Shown: positions 9,000 to 19,663, counted from the stretch's first letter. The stretch: DNA of 64,000 nt from Paludibaculum fermentans (GCF_015277775.1 NZ_CP063849.1:6897501-6961500); one strand, 5' to 3'. Numbers and translations: made by a program. The notes: generated by a model from the letters alone, not told the origin.

Positions 9000-10682
9000 G
9001 TGTCGAGACGCAAACTATGGATTGTCTGGTCGAGTGCTGGCGTTGGCTTCGTTCTACTGGGTCTCACCGGCTTGGGCGTATACTTCTCGCGGCGATTTGA
9101 ACCCTTTCTCCGCGAGCAGACCATTGCTTACCTCGAAGACCGCTTCGATGCCGATGTCGAACTTGCCGTGTTGAAAGTCCGGATGCCGCTGGCGTCACCC
9201 ATGGAGATTCTGGCTCGCCGCGGCAAAGGCGCCATGGCCCGCATCTCCGGCGAACGGATCACGTTCAAGCTCAAGTCGATGCCGGACCGGCCCACCTTCA
9301 TGACGATGCGTAAGTTCTCCTTTGAGGTGGATTTGAACTCCGCCTTCGAGAAGAAGGCTCTTGTCCGCAAGGTCCGGCTGGAAGGACTGGAGCTGAAGAT
9401 GCCGCCCAAGGGCGAGAAACCTCCGGCGGCCCACGCGGCCCACGCCAGCGCTCCCCAGGTCGCCGTCCACATCGACGAGATCGTGGCCGACGGGACCCGG
9501 CTCTCGATCATCCCGCGGGATCCCGCCAGGGATCCACTGGTCTTTGAGATTGCCAAGCTGCGTCTGGAATCTGTTGGAAACGGCGAGCCGATGCGCTACA
9601 CAGCCGTGCTGACCAACGCGAAGCCGCCCGGGCTCATTCACGCCACCGGCAGCTTTGGACCGTGGAATGCCGAATCGCCTTCCGCTACCCCCTTGTCGGG
9701 TCAATACGATTTCCGCAATGCTGATTTGAGCGTCTTCAAAGGGATTGCGGGCAAGTTGGCCGCGACGGGCCAGTTCCACGGCGAACTCGGCCGGTTCGAA
9801 TCCGACGGAGAAGCCCGCGTGCCGGACTTCCAGCTGACCATGTCGGGCAACCCGATTCCCCTGGCGACGAAGTACCACGCGATCGTCGATGGCACCAACG
9901 GGAATACCATTCTCGATCCGGTCGAGGCAAAGCTGGGCCAAAGCACCTTCGATGTGAAGGGTGCGATTGCGAGGTACGCCGGCGAGAAAGGCAAAACCGT
10001 CGATTTGGACGCCATCTTCCGGAACGGGCGTTTGGACGACGTGCTGCTGCTGGCGGTCAAGGGCCCGAAGCCCATCCTGCGCGGCGGCCTGGGACTGCAC
10101 GTGAAGATCCTGCTGCCGCCAGGCAAGGGTGAGGTGGCCGATCGCCTGAAACTGAATGGGAACTTCCGGCTCATCGAGGCGCGCTTCACCAACCCCAGGA
10201 TTCAGGAGGAACTGGATATCCTCAGCCGGCGCGCGCAAGGCCAGCCTCACAATGAGGAGGTGGATGAGGTCCCCTGGCGCATGGATGGGGTGTTCCACAT
10301 GAGCGGAGGCCGCGTCGCCTTCGAGAAGTTGAACTTCGCGATTGATGGCGCGAAGGCGGCGATGGCCGGTAGCTTCGTCTTCGCCGGCCAGGAGCTGGAC
10401 TTCCACGGGACGGCGCGCGTGGATGCACGCCTCTCGCAGATGATGATGACGAGGTGGAAGCGTTGGCTGCTGAAGCCGGTGGACCCAATTTTCGCCAAAG
10501 AGGGCTACGGCACGGTAGCCGATTTCAAGATCTCCGGGACGCGCGAAGCGCCTGTTTTCGGCTTGGATCGTAACGGGTCCAAGGATAAGGACCACGACCA
10601 GAACGCGAAGCACGCGACACCGCCGCAGCCTCAAGCAGCGCCCGCCCGGCATTCGGCTGTCCGGGCACAGGGCCTCCCCTAA
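9000..10682 (+). CDS. AsmA-like inner-membrane protein
   Basis: The 560-residue protein begins with a single membrane helix (WIVWSSAGVGFVLLGLTGLGVYF) just after a basic SRRK, followed by a long periplasmic domain. I chose GTG at 9000 because GGGAGGG (8987-8993) is correctly spaced; ATG at 8985 is the alternative. The domain shows AsmA-family features: FDADVELAVLKVRMP after the membrane helix, repeated beta strands, and a C-terminal AsmA unit with LKLNGNFRLIEARFTNPRIQEELDILSRRAQG given here in shorter pieces (LKLNGNFRLIEARF, LDILSRRAQGQ). The tail is charged and Pro/Ala-rich. AsmA-like proteins bridge inner and outer membranes and are linked to phospholipid transport and outer-membrane homeostasis. 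It may serve envelope insertion; a link to the upstream glyco operon is only positional. Confidence 0.75.
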   Translation: MSRRKLWIVWSSAGVGFVLLGLTGLGVYFSRRFEPFLREQTIAYLEDRFDADVELAVLKVRMPLASPMEILARRGKGAMARISGERITFKLKSMPDRPTFMTMRKFSFEVDLNSAFEKKALVRKVRLEGLELKMPPKGEKPPAAHAAHASAPQVAVHIDEIVADGTRLSIIPRDPARDPLVFEIAKLRLESVGNGEPMRYTAVLTNAKPPGLIHATGSFGPWNAESPSATPLSGQYDFRNADLSVFKGIAGKLAATGQFHGELGRFESDGEARVPDFQLTMSGNPIPLATKYHAIVDGTNGNTILDPVEAKLGQSTFDVKGAIARYAGEKGKTVDLDAIFRNGRLDDVLLLAVKGPKPILRGGLGLHVKILLPPGKGEVADRLKLNGNFRLIEARFTNPRIQEELDILSRRAQGQPHNEEVDEVPWRMDGVFHMSGGRVAFEKLNFAIDGAKAAMAGSFVFAGQELDFHGTARVDARLSQMMMTRWKRWLLKPVDPIFAKEGYGTVADFKISGTREAPVFGLDRNGSKDKDHDQNAKHATPPQPQAAPARHSAVRAQGLP

Positions 10683-10741
10683 GCCGGGGGAACTCCCTGC
10701 TATCGCCAGAGTCCGGCCGGAAGGGCCTCGCGAACACAACT

Positions 10742-12163
10742 TCAAGCGCGTGCTTGTGGGGGCGCTGGAGACGCCACCACCGTCACGGTGGCATCCCCGA
10801 TCGCCGATGCCGGTAGCGACACCGACAGGGGCAGTTCATACATCTGCGGCCGGAACGGCAGCGACAGCAGCACCTTGCCGCCGGCCCGGACCTCGTAGGA
10901 TTGCAGCGGCTCCCGGCCGGCCAGCGCCGTGGTCCATTCCACGATCACCCGGTCGCTGTCGCGCTTCAGGTTCACTGAGACAGGCTGCACCAGCGTGTTC
11001 GTCTTCTCCTGGAAGTAGTTCGTCGCCGCACCGTGCCGCGCCTCGGAATCCTTCTCAATCCGGACCCGCTCGATTTCGGAGGGCAGGTCGCTCATCGCGG
11101 CCGTCAGGTTGGCCACCATCTGGTCGGCCTCGGGCTTCTCCCGGTTGATCATGCCGGTGCCGATGATGGCGCACGAAACGCCCGGCAGCGATACGGAGTA
11201 ACGCACCAGGTCGGAGTAGGCGACTGCTTCTTGATTTCCTACCGACAAAATGACGTCATCCGGCGTGCGTGAGAAACGCGGCTGCTTGCCATAGTACGCG
11301 CCGTCGGCGAACACTTTCATCGCGATCACGCCCAGCCCGCGTGAAATGGCCAAGGGCAGGACGTTGTTCTGGTGTGAGCTGCACAGCCGGTCATTGGCGT
11401 TCAGCGCGACCAGCACGGTGTCGATCACATTCTCGGAATCGCGCCGGATGGCGCTCATCAACACCGGCGAGCTCTGGTGCCCGGTCACGCCGATGTGCTT
11501 CACATAGTGCCGGCGCTCGGGATTCAGGCCGGTGTAGTTGGTGCCGTCGCGATAGTCGAGCAGGCCCGCCAGCGCGCCGATTCTCTCCGGCCGCTTCGAG
11601 CCGCGCTCGGCAAATCCTTCGTATACCTGGTTCACCTGCTCCAGCGTCGTCAGATTGTGGATCTGGATCGAGTCCACATAGGCGCCCTCGGGGATGAAGC
11701 CCTTGCCGTCACCGAAGATCTGCGTGAGCGAGCGTTTCAGCTCGTCGACGGCGGTCAGCCCGGAACCGCTGGGATCCAGGGCCAGGCGCCGACCTGTCTT
11801 TGTCGCGACGAAGAGCTTCTGTCGCAGCGCCCGGTCGTAGCTCGTGTCGGAAGGCGTCAGATGCAGGCGGCGGAAGGCCTCGCCGTAATTCATCTGGCTC
11901 GGCCCATAGGCATTGGCCGTGTCGAGGTAGTTGAGCCCGAGTTGGACTGCTCTGACGATGATGTCGGCCGGATCGATGCCCGGCTTCGTCCACTGCAGCG
12001 ACGCCTGGCCGCCCAGGGCGAGCGGTACTACTGTCCGCCCGGTGCGCCCCAATAGCCGCTTGGGAAACGTGGTGGCCGCCTGTGCGAACAGCGGTCCGGG
12101 GCCCAGGACTCCTGCGGCCGGAACCGCGCCCAACACACTCAGAATTTCACGTCGAGAGATCAT
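10742..12163 (-). CDS. Aldo/keto reductase, exported by a Tat-like signal
   Basis: The 473-residue protein starts at ATG 12163, preceded on the minus strand by AAGGAGG; a longer in-frame start 33 bp upstream is less likely. The N-terminus MISRREILSVLGAVPAAGVL looks like a twin-arginine signal. The AKR fold begins with FPKRLLGRTGRTVVPLALGG, followed by LGLNYLDTANAYG (catalytic Asp and Tyr: D in LDTA, Y in NAYG), VDSIQIHNL and HIGVTGHQSS. About 120 extra C-terminal residues form a beta-rich domain with VVEWTTALAGREPLQSYEVR. Oxidised sugars or aldehydes are plausible substrates. It is divergent from a fucosidase gene, with which it may share regulation. Confidence 0.8.
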   Translation of the reverse strand: MISRREILSVLGAVPAAGVLGPGPLFAQAATTFPKRLLGRTGRTVVPLALGGQASLQWTKPGIDPADIIVRAVQLGLNYLDTANAYGPSQMNYGEAFRRLHLTPSDTSYDRALRQKLFVATKTGRRLALDPSGSGLTAVDELKRSLTQIFGDGKGFIPEGAYVDSIQIHNLTTLEQVNQVYEGFAERGSKRPERIGALAGLLDYRDGTNYTGLNPERRHYVKHIGVTGHQSSPVLMSAIRRDSENVIDTVLVALNANDRLCSSHQNNVLPLAISRGLGVIAMKVFADGAYYGKQPRFSRTPDDVILSVGNQEAVAYSDLVRYSVSLPGVSCAIIGTGMINREKPEADQMVANLTAAMSDLPSEIERVRIEKDSEARHGAATNYFQEKTNTLVQPVSVNLKRDSDRVIVEWTTALAGREPLQSYEVRAGGKVLLSLPFRPQMYELPLSVSLPASAIGDATVTVVASPAPPQARA

Positions 12164-12300
12164 GCTGCCTCCTTCTCTGCCTTTAGCCTCTGCCAATGTC
12201 TATTTTAGGCTCTCAATATCGGTATTGGTCTCGTTGTTTCACCACGGTCACACAGGCCCGAAATGCCAGCCAGCCTCGACCGGTATCTCTTGTACTGTAG

Positions 12301-12344
12301 CGTTTACTTTATCGTTTACAGATTGGCTCTGCAAGCGATACAAT
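12301..12344 (+). promoter_or_regulatory. Promoter of the fucosidase gene with tandem CGTTTAC sites
   Basis: TTTACA (12315-12320) and TACAAT (12339-12344) form a sigma-70-type promoter with an 18-bp spacer, each box 5/6 to consensus. Two direct CGTTTAC copies (12301-12307 and 12313-12319) lie 12 bp apart, the second overlapping the -35 box, an arrangement expected for a regulator site. The transcript would lead into the GTG start at 12406. Confidence 0.6.
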
Positions 12345-12405
12345 GCTCCCACTGCTCACCTCGCGCGGAATCGCGCATGCGGGGCTGGCAGGAAGGAGAG
12401 CCGCG

Positions 12406-13887
12406 GTGAAAACGACCTGGATGGTGCTGATCCCGATGCTGGCCGCGAGTGCCCAGCAGGTACAGCCCGGCAAGCCCGTGGAAGCCACCTGGAGTTCCCT
12501 GGCCGCGCACGAAGTGCCCGCCTGGCTCGAGGATGCCAAGTTCGGCATTTATGCGCACTGGGGCGTCTACTCCGTGCCCGCCTTCGGCACCGAATGGTAT
12601 GGCCGGCGGATGTACGATCCCAAGGACATCTACGGCACTTACCAGCACCACCGCAAGACCTATGGCACACAGGACAGCTTCGGCTACAAGGACCTCGTGC
12701 CCCTGTTCAAAGCGGAGAAGTTCGACGCCGCCGAGTGGGCTGCAATCATTCAACAGTCCGGTGCCCGTTACGCCGGCACGGCCGTTGTCCACCACGACGG
12801 TTTTCTCTTATGGCGTAGCAAAGTGAGCCGCTGGAACTCCGCGGAAATGGGACCCAAGCGCGACCTCTATGGGGAACTGGTGAAAGCCCTGCGGGCCAGG
12901 GGCCTGAAGATCGTCGCCACCGAGCATCACATGCGCACGTTCAATTGGTATCTCCCGGCCGACCGCTCCTTCGTGGACGAGCAGCGCAAAGCAAACTTCG
13001 ACATCTATGACCCCCGCTATGCCGATCTCTACTGGAATGAGTTCACCGGCCGGAAATCCGACTTCATGGAGAAGTGGCAGGCGAAGCTGCTCGAGTTGAT
13101 GGACAACTACCGGCCCGACGTCCTGTGGTTCGACGGAGGCGATTTCACCTCACCCGGAGTCGAGACCTACGTCCGGAACTCCCTCGCCCACTACTTCAAC
13201 GCCGGCGCGAAGTGGCCGGCCCAGGTGGAAGTGCTGAACAAGTTCGGCACGATCAAGGAATACAATTTCCCACGCCAGTTCGGCATGCTCACCTTTGAGG
13301 CCGGCCGCGACCGCCCCGCGGAGGTGGATCGCCCCTGGATCGACGACCTGAGCATCGCCAGGGGCACCTGGAGCTACGTCGATGGCATGAAGCTGCTCAC
13401 CACGCGCGAAGTCCTCCATGGCCTGATCGACCGCGTCAGCCGCGGCGGCGGTCTGCTCCTGTCGCTGGCCCCCAAAGCCAGCGGCGAAATCCCCGCGAAT
13501 CAGAAGACGATTCTGCGCGAGATGGGGGAGTGGCTGAAGGTGAACGGCGAGGCCATCTACGGCACGCGCACCTGGAAAGTCCACACCGAGGGCTCTACCG
13601 AAAAGCTGATCACCAACAACGGACAGCACACCGGCTGGCGGTTCGACGAGTGCGGGGCGGAGGACATTCGCTTCACGCGTAAAGGTGACGCCCTCTATGC
13701 CATCGCGCTCGGTTGGCCTCAATCCGGGCATTGGCTGGTGAAGAGCCTGGCAGGCACACAGGTGAAGAGTGTCTCGCTGCTGGGCGGCGTGCCGCTGAAG
13801 TGGACGCAGGGCGCCGAAGGCCTCCGCATCGAAGCGCCCGCCACCCAGGCCGGCAAATACGCCTACACCTTCAAGATCGGCCTATGA
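12406..13887 (+). CDS. Alpha-L-fucosidase, GH29, secreted
   Basis: The 493-residue enzyme uses GTG at 12406 with AAGGAG (12393-12398) seven bases upstream. A short signal peptide, MKTTWMVLIPMLAASAQQ, is followed by the GH29 domain: WLEDAKFGIYAHWGVYSVP, then YAGTAVVHHDGFLLW and the nucleophile region YRPDVLWFDGGDF, where the Asp of WFDGG is the expected catalytic nucleophile. The C-terminal part is a beta-sandwich domain. GH29 enzymes release L-fucose from fucosylated glycans such as xyloglucan side chains. A second GH29 gene follows 75 bp downstream on the same strand, so the two likely form an operon. Confidence 0.9.
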   Translation: MKTTWMVLIPMLAASAQQVQPGKPVEATWSSLAAHEVPAWLEDAKFGIYAHWGVYSVPAFGTEWYGRRMYDPKDIYGTYQHHRKTYGTQDSFGYKDLVPLFKAEKFDAAEWAAIIQQSGARYAGTAVVHHDGFLLWRSKVSRWNSAEMGPKRDLYGELVKALRARGLKIVATEHHMRTFNWYLPADRSFVDEQRKANFDIYDPRYADLYWNEFTGRKSDFMEKWQAKLLELMDNYRPDVLWFDGGDFTSPGVETYVRNSLAHYFNAGAKWPAQVEVLNKFGTIKEYNFPRQFGMLTFEAGRDRPAEVDRPWIDDLSIARGTWSYVDGMKLLTTREVLHGLIDRVSRGGGLLLSLAPKASGEIPANQKTILREMGEWLKVNGEAIYGTRTWKVHTEGSTEKLITNNGQHTGWRFDECGAEDIRFTRKGDALYAIALGWPQSGHWLVKSLAGTQVKSVSLLGGVPLKWTQGAEGLRIEAPATQAGKYAYTFKIGL

Positions 13888-13962
13888 AGAGGACCACCCA
13901 CCGCTTGCCGGATCGCCGCCGGTTCACGAATTCTCACCGCTCGTATGTTTTGGAGCATCGAC

Positions 13963-15546
13963 ATGTACACAACAACTAGAACTCTCTTGACGGTGTTGGC
14001 ACTGTCATCCTCGGTCGCTCAGCTTCAGGCGCAGGACCGCAAGCCCGATCCCATCGCCAATCTCCCCATTACCGAAGGCAAGTTCAAACCGAACGACGAT
14101 TCCTTCCAGCAATACCAGTATCCGGAATGGTTCCGCGACGCCAAGTTCGGCATCTGGTCACACTGGGGTCCGCAGGCCGTACCCCGCCAGGGCGACTGGT
14201 ACGCCCGCAAGATGTACGATCACGACAGCGTGAACCGCAGGACCGGCGCGCCCGCCGGCCAGGACCCAGACAACAAGTATCACGTCGAACACTACGGCCA
14301 TCCCTCCAAGTTCGGCTACAAGGACATCATTCCCCTCTGGAAGGCTGAGAAGTGGGATCCGGACCAGCTCATGACCCTCTATAAAAAGGCTGGCGCGAAG
14401 TACTTCGTCAGCATGGGCACGCACCACGACAACTTCTTCCTCTGGAACTCGAAGCTCCATCCCTGGAACTCCGTGAACATGGGGCCGAAGAAGGATGTGG
14501 TCGGGCTCTGGCAGAAGGCGGCGAAGAAGCAGGGACTGCGCTTCGGAGTCTCTGAACATCTCGGAGCCAGCTACACCTGGTTCCAGGTGAGCCACGGCTC
14601 AGACGCCACCGGACCCATGGCCGGAGTCCCCTACGACGGCGCCGACCCCAAGTACGCCGAGCTCTATCACGGCAAGGCCGATCCGGACGACAAGGCCTGG
14701 CTCACCAAGAATCCCGTCTGGCAGCGCGAGTGGTTCGATCGCATCAAGGAACTGATCGACGGCTACAACCCGGACCTCCTCTATTCCGACAGCCCCCTGC
14801 CTTTCGGCGACGTTGGCCGCAGCATGCTGGCCCATTTCTACAACCACGACATGGCCAAAAACGGGGGCAAACTCGAAGCGGTGTACAACTGCAAGCAGGT
14901 CTCCGGCGGCAAATGGGTACGCGATATCGAGCGCGGCGTGGACAAGGGCATCAGCCCCGAGCCCTGGCAGACCGACACCTCCATCGGAGACTGGTATTAC
15001 CGCACTGGGCAGAAGTACAAGAGCTCCGGCGAGATCGTGCGCATGCTCACCGATATCGTGAGCAAGAACGGCAATCTCCTCATCAACATCGTGCAGACGC
15101 CCGAAGGCGACCTGGAGCCGGACATGCTCAAGACTCTCGACGAAATCGGAGCCTGGATCGCCGTGAACGGTGAAGGCATCTACGCCACCCGCCCTTGGAA
15201 AGCCTACGGCGAGGGGCCCAGCACCAAGTCGCAGGAAGAGGGCCGGTTTGGCGGTCTCAAGGACGTACCCGACAAGGGCTACACGGCCGAGGACTTCCGC
15301 TTCACCACCTCGAAGGACGCCAAAACGCTCTATGCGTTCTGCTTGGGGACGCCGGCGAAGGAACTCCGGATCCTCTCGCTCGGCAGCAACGCGAAACTGG
15401 CGGACAAGGCCGTAGCCTCCGTCCATCTGCTCGGAAGCAAAAAGAAGCTCGCCTATAAACAGGAAGCCGATGCCCTGGTAATCACGGTTCCGGCCGCGCT
15501 ACCGGCATCAGCTGCGACCGGCTTCAAGATCCAGTTCGCCAACTGA
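13963..15546 (+). CDS. Alpha-L-fucosidase, GH29, secreted (second copy)
   Basis: The 527-residue protein starts at ATG 13963, with GGAG at 13952-13955; ATG 13945 is too far from any site. A signal peptide (TTRTLLTVLALSSSVAQLQAQ) is followed by FRDAKFGIWSHWGPQAVPRQ, YFVSMGTHHDNFFLWNS and LRFGVSEHLGASYTWF. The nucleophile stretch is NPDLLYSDSPLPFGD, a variant in which Tyr-Ser precedes Asp instead of Trp-Phe. The protein is clearly diverged from its upstream neighbour, so this is not a recent duplication and the pair probably acts on different fucosides. A good hairpin terminator follows. Confidence 0.88.
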   Translation: MYTTTRTLLTVLALSSSVAQLQAQDRKPDPIANLPITEGKFKPNDDSFQQYQYPEWFRDAKFGIWSHWGPQAVPRQGDWYARKMYDHDSVNRRTGAPAGQDPDNKYHVEHYGHPSKFGYKDIIPLWKAEKWDPDQLMTLYKKAGAKYFVSMGTHHDNFFLWNSKLHPWNSVNMGPKKDVVGLWQKAAKKQGLRFGVSEHLGASYTWFQVSHGSDATGPMAGVPYDGADPKYAELYHGKADPDDKAWLTKNPVWQREWFDRIKELIDGYNPDLLYSDSPLPFGDVGRSMLAHFYNHDMAKNGGKLEAVYNCKQVSGGKWVRDIERGVDKGISPEPWQTDTSIGDWYYRTGQKYKSSGEIVRMLTDIVSKNGNLLINIVQTPEGDLEPDMLKTLDEIGAWIAVNGEGIYATRPWKAYGEGPSTKSQEEGRFGGLKDVPDKGYTAEDFRFTTSKDAKTLYAFCLGTPAKELRILSLGSNAKLADKAVASVHLLGSKKKLAYKQEADALVITVPAALPASAATGFKIQFAN

Positions 15547-15581
15547 CCCGTCGTCGAAAGACTGCGGCGTCGATGAAACCC

Positions 15582-15628
15582 AACTCGCTCCACGCGGCCT
15601 CACCGCCGTGTGGAGCGAGTTCTATTTT
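15582..15628 (+). terminator. Rho-independent terminator after the fucosidase pair
   Basis: A 12-bp perfect stem (AACTCGCTCCAC with GTGGAGCGAGTT) encloses a short GC-rich loop, then CTATTTTC follows. It lies 36 bp after the stop of the second fucosidase. The rest of the 328-bp gap to the convergent esterase holds a CTTGCA/TGCAAG inverted pair at 15656-15676 and a GC-rich stem-loop at 15837-15863, but no gene. Confidence 0.75.
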
Positions 15629-15836
15629 CATTGGTGGATCGCGGCATAACACACGCTTGCACGATAACCATGCAAGTGTTGTCGTGCTGGCATCTGGTTA
15701 TGAATCCCGCCTACAGTCTTGCCAGTCGCGTCGAGCATTACTTGCATGAAGTGCTCGGTGATCCCATGTCGAAACCTCAAGAGTGGGAAAGACAAGACGC
15801 GCTACCTTGCCACTCGCGGAGCCTCTCGAACCGTAA

Positions 15837-15863
15837 GGCCCGCGGCCGAATCAACCGCGGGCC
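15837..15863 (-). terminator. GC-rich stem-loop after the esterase gene
   Basis: GGCCCGCGG pairs with CCGCGGGCC around a 9-nt loop, 11 bp beyond the esterase stop on the minus strand. No T-run follows, so it is a weak or factor-assisted terminator at best. Confidence 0.4.
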
Positions 15864-15874
15864 TCCTTGCTCTT

Positions 15875-17294
<1,420 letters not shown>

Positions 17295-17402
17295 TCACGG
17301 CAGAATCGCGCAGCGATTGCCACCCTGTCAGCCACCGGCCGTGGATGTCGCGGCGCATGCGTGAGATTGAGCCTCATCCTGCCGAATCTCCTTCCATGCC
17401 CG

Positions 17403-19001
17403 TTAGCGCTTGGCGTTCTCCACCGCTCTGCCGAAGACGGTGAATTCCAGGACGCCCAATGGCGTTGCGCCCACGTGGGGCCAGTCCGTGATGGTCAGCC
17501 GGACATAGCGGCAAACCGTGGGCGGGAGTTCGTCGAATTCCGTGTATCGGGTGACGCTATTGTTGGTCTTGTCGAGGATGGTGTCGAACGTCTTGCCGTC
17601 CTTGGATGTCTCAATTCTGTAGCGAAACGCGGGGCTGCCCGTCACCAGCGCGGGCGCGGCTGCACGCGGCCCGAAACCGCCTCGTGGGCCGGTGCCAAAC
17701 TCGATTCGACTGGAGTCGACGGAGAAATATTGCGGGTCTTCAAACTCGGTGATGGAGCCGAGATCCACCGTGATGGAAGGTTGTTTGTCCTCCTCGGCCG
17801 GCTCCCACCAGGCGCCATTGGTGCCATCCACGGCGTAGGCAGCATCGCGGCCCGGGCGCTGGCTGGAAGCACTGCCATGCTGGTTCATGGCGCGCATTTT
17901 GTTGACGGTGAGCGGGATGGAACCCGAGTCGCCATCGCGCACGGGATTGGCCACCACCCCGGGCGCCCATTGTGGCGTTTCGGTCACCGCCCGCACGTAC
18001 ATGTTGCCCTGGGCGTCGAAGCCCACCGGATCCATGCCCAGGCGGCGGCCTCCGGGAGGATTCGACATCACAATCGTGTAGAAGACCCACCAGTTGCCGT
18101 CCGGCCCCTTCACCACGCAGCCATGGCCGGGCCCGGTGACGATGCCGGTGGTCTTGCGCAGCAGCGGGTTGCGCGGGGAGTACGTGAACGGCCCCAGCGG
18201 GCTCCTGGACGTGTAGACGCCGCTGGCGTAGCTCATCCACTGCGTGCCGGACGCGCTGTATTCCAGATAGTAGATACCGTTGCGCTTGAAAACCCAGGGG
18301 CCTTCGATCCAGGCCGTGTAGAGGTATTCATTGTTCTCGCCCCACCTTTCCCAGACGTGCTCGGACTGGAAGCCAAACAGGTGTTTGGGTGCAGCGGCAA
18401 AACGGGTGAGGTCCTTCGAGTCGAGCGGGGCGACGTAGATGCCGTCGGTGGACCTGCCGGGGAAGTAGAGGTACGGCTTGTTGTCGTCGTCAATGTAGAT
18501 GTCCACGTCGAAGGCGCCCTTCCAGGACTTGCCGTTCGAGACGCCGGTCCACGGTTCGCCTTTCTCGTTCTTCCAGGGTCCCAATACTTCATAGGGGCCT
18601 AGAATGGCGGGGGCCTTGTAGAGCGGCGCATCGTTGCCGGACATGTAGAAGGCGCCGTTGTACTCGACCACGTGGGGGGCGACCGGTAAACGGCCGCCGC
18701 GCACCTCAACCGCCTGGTATTTCCAATCCAGGAGGTTCTTCGATACCCAGGCGCCGCCGCCGGTGCCGAAGAAATAATAAAGATCCCGTGACTTCACCAC
18801 GGTGACGTCGCCGAGATTGACTCCCTGCGGCGAACCGTCCCCGGATGATGCTTCGATGGGCAAGGGATTGATGTAACGGGGAGCCTTGCCAATGACGGGG
18901 CCTGGTTTCCGGGCGGCCGGTTGGGCCCACATCGAGACGGCGCAAAGGACAATGGATGCGCCAGTGGCGGCTACCGAACGGAGGACCGAATCAAAACTCA
19001 T
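17403..19001 (-). CDS. GH43-like glycosidase with discoidin (F5/8 type C) domain, secreted
   Basis: The 532-residue protein has a signal peptide (SIVLCAVSMWAQ). The five-bladed propeller includes GVNLGDVTVVKSRDLYYFF, KSWKGAFDVDIYIDDDNKPY and TAWIEGPWVFKRNGIYYLEY, which carry candidate catalytic Asp, Asp and Glu residues in the GH43 order. From about residue 365 on there is a discoidin-type carbohydrate-binding domain (ASSQRPGRDAAYAVDGTNGA, then CRYVRLTITDWP). Likely activities are beta-xylosidase or alpha-L-arabinofuranosidase. A LacI-type operator lies 63 bp upstream of the start, suggesting sugar-dependent repression. Confidence 0.82.
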   Translation of the reverse strand: MSFDSVLRSVAATGASIVLCAVSMWAQPAARKPGPVIGKAPRYINPLPIEASSGDGSPQGVNLGDVTVVKSRDLYYFFGTGGGAWVSKNLLDWKYQAVEVRGGRLPVAPHVVEYNGAFYMSGNDAPLYKAPAILGPYEVLGPWKNEKGEPWTGVSNGKSWKGAFDVDIYIDDDNKPYLYFPGRSTDGIYVAPLDSKDLTRFAAAPKHLFGFQSEHVWERWGENNEYLYTAWIEGPWVFKRNGIYYLEYSASGTQWMSYASGVYTSRSPLGPFTYSPRNPLLRKTTGIVTGPGHGCVVKGPDGNWWVFYTIVMSNPPGGRRLGMDPVGFDAQGNMYVRAVTETPQWAPGVVANPVRDGDSGSIPLTVNKMRAMNQHGSASSQRPGRDAAYAVDGTNGAWWEPAEEDKQPSITVDLGSITEFEDPQYFSVDSSRIEFGTGPRGGFGPRAAAPALVTGSPAFRYRIETSKDGKTFDTILDKTNNSVTRYTEFDELPPTVCRYVRLTITDWPHVGATPLGVLEFTVFGRAVENAKR

Positions 19002-19063
19002 TTGGCGAGACTCCCAGCCAGAATGCCAACCCCGGAGATACTAGGTGCACCCACCAGGGGGAT

Positions 19064-19077
19064 TGCATGCGCTTGCA
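19064..19077. promoter_or_regulatory. LacI-family operator-like palindrome upstream of the GH43 gene
   Basis: TGCATGCGCTTGCA is a 14-bp near-perfect palindrome centred on CG; it differs by one base from TGCAAGCGCTTGCA, the symmetrical form of many LacI/GalR-family sites. It lies 63 bp upstream of the GH43 start codon. No LacI-family regulator gene is in the window, so the regulator would be encoded elsewhere. Confidence 0.5.
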
Positions 19078-19261
19078 TTCAGGCCAGCAGCGAGTCTATC
19101 GCGGTGCGGCGCCGGAGTCAAACGCACTTGACGATGAAGCTCGTGGCGCGAGCGGCTTGCACCCGGCTATCCTATCAGCGGGTCTCCTGAAAGCGCTGCC
19201 AGTGGTGCTTCCGTAGTCCAGTGACTGCCTCTGGCAGGCATGCTACCGACTGCCTGCAGGG

Positions 19262-19663
19262 TTTTGGAACTTCGGTCGCGTCGGGCTTGGCGACGAGCTC
19301 TACCAGGAGATTCTGACCCATCCGATCCCGACCGATCTCGAAGCCGTGAAACTGCTGGCCGCCGCGCCGGCCGTCCTCGATCTCTTCATGTGGCTCACCT
19401 ACCCTTGTTTCACTGCAAAACGACCGGAGGCGATTCCCATCTTCGGAGAGTTCGGGATAGTCAGCCAACTGGGGTCAGTGCAGTACTCTTGCCCACGCCG
19501 CTTCCGGGCCGAGTTGGGAAGGTGGTTGTTCCCGATCCGGGTGATTTGGCCGGAGTGCCCGGCTCGGGTGTCGCCCGGAGGCTTCCAGATGGTAGTTGCA
19601 CCGGCGTTCGCCGTGCACAGCAAGCCGGTTCAGCTCTTCGGAGAACCCAGAACGCACGGATAA
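19262..19663 (+). pseudogene. Remnant of a plasmid RepA-like replication initiator
   Basis: The 763-bp gap between the GH43 and MFS genes holds a plus-strand frame that reads FWNFGRVGLGDELYQEILTH, then PIPTDLEAVKLL, APAVLDLFMWLTY, FGIVSQLGS, and near the end PRRFRAELGRWL and IWPECPARVSPGG. This matches the order of the C-terminal half of RepA-type plasmid initiators (DLYVWLTYR, then QFG, then the FRKKLRRWL and YPEC segments). No start codon or ribosome site is seen, the frame is closed upstream by a TAG at 19214-19216, and the N-terminal half is absent. It looks like a decayed fragment. The rest of the gap has no other gene. Confidence 0.55.

Noticed and set aside
15656-15676. CTTGCA/TGCAAG inverted pair as an operator
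   Set aside because: It lies between convergent genes, behind the terminator of one and past the stop of the other, so no promoter is there to control.
19457-19500. GGGGTCAGTGCAG stretch that looked like a RAYT-type palindrome half
   Set aside because: No inverted partner was found, and the stretch is in frame as QLGSVQYS of the RepA-like remnant.
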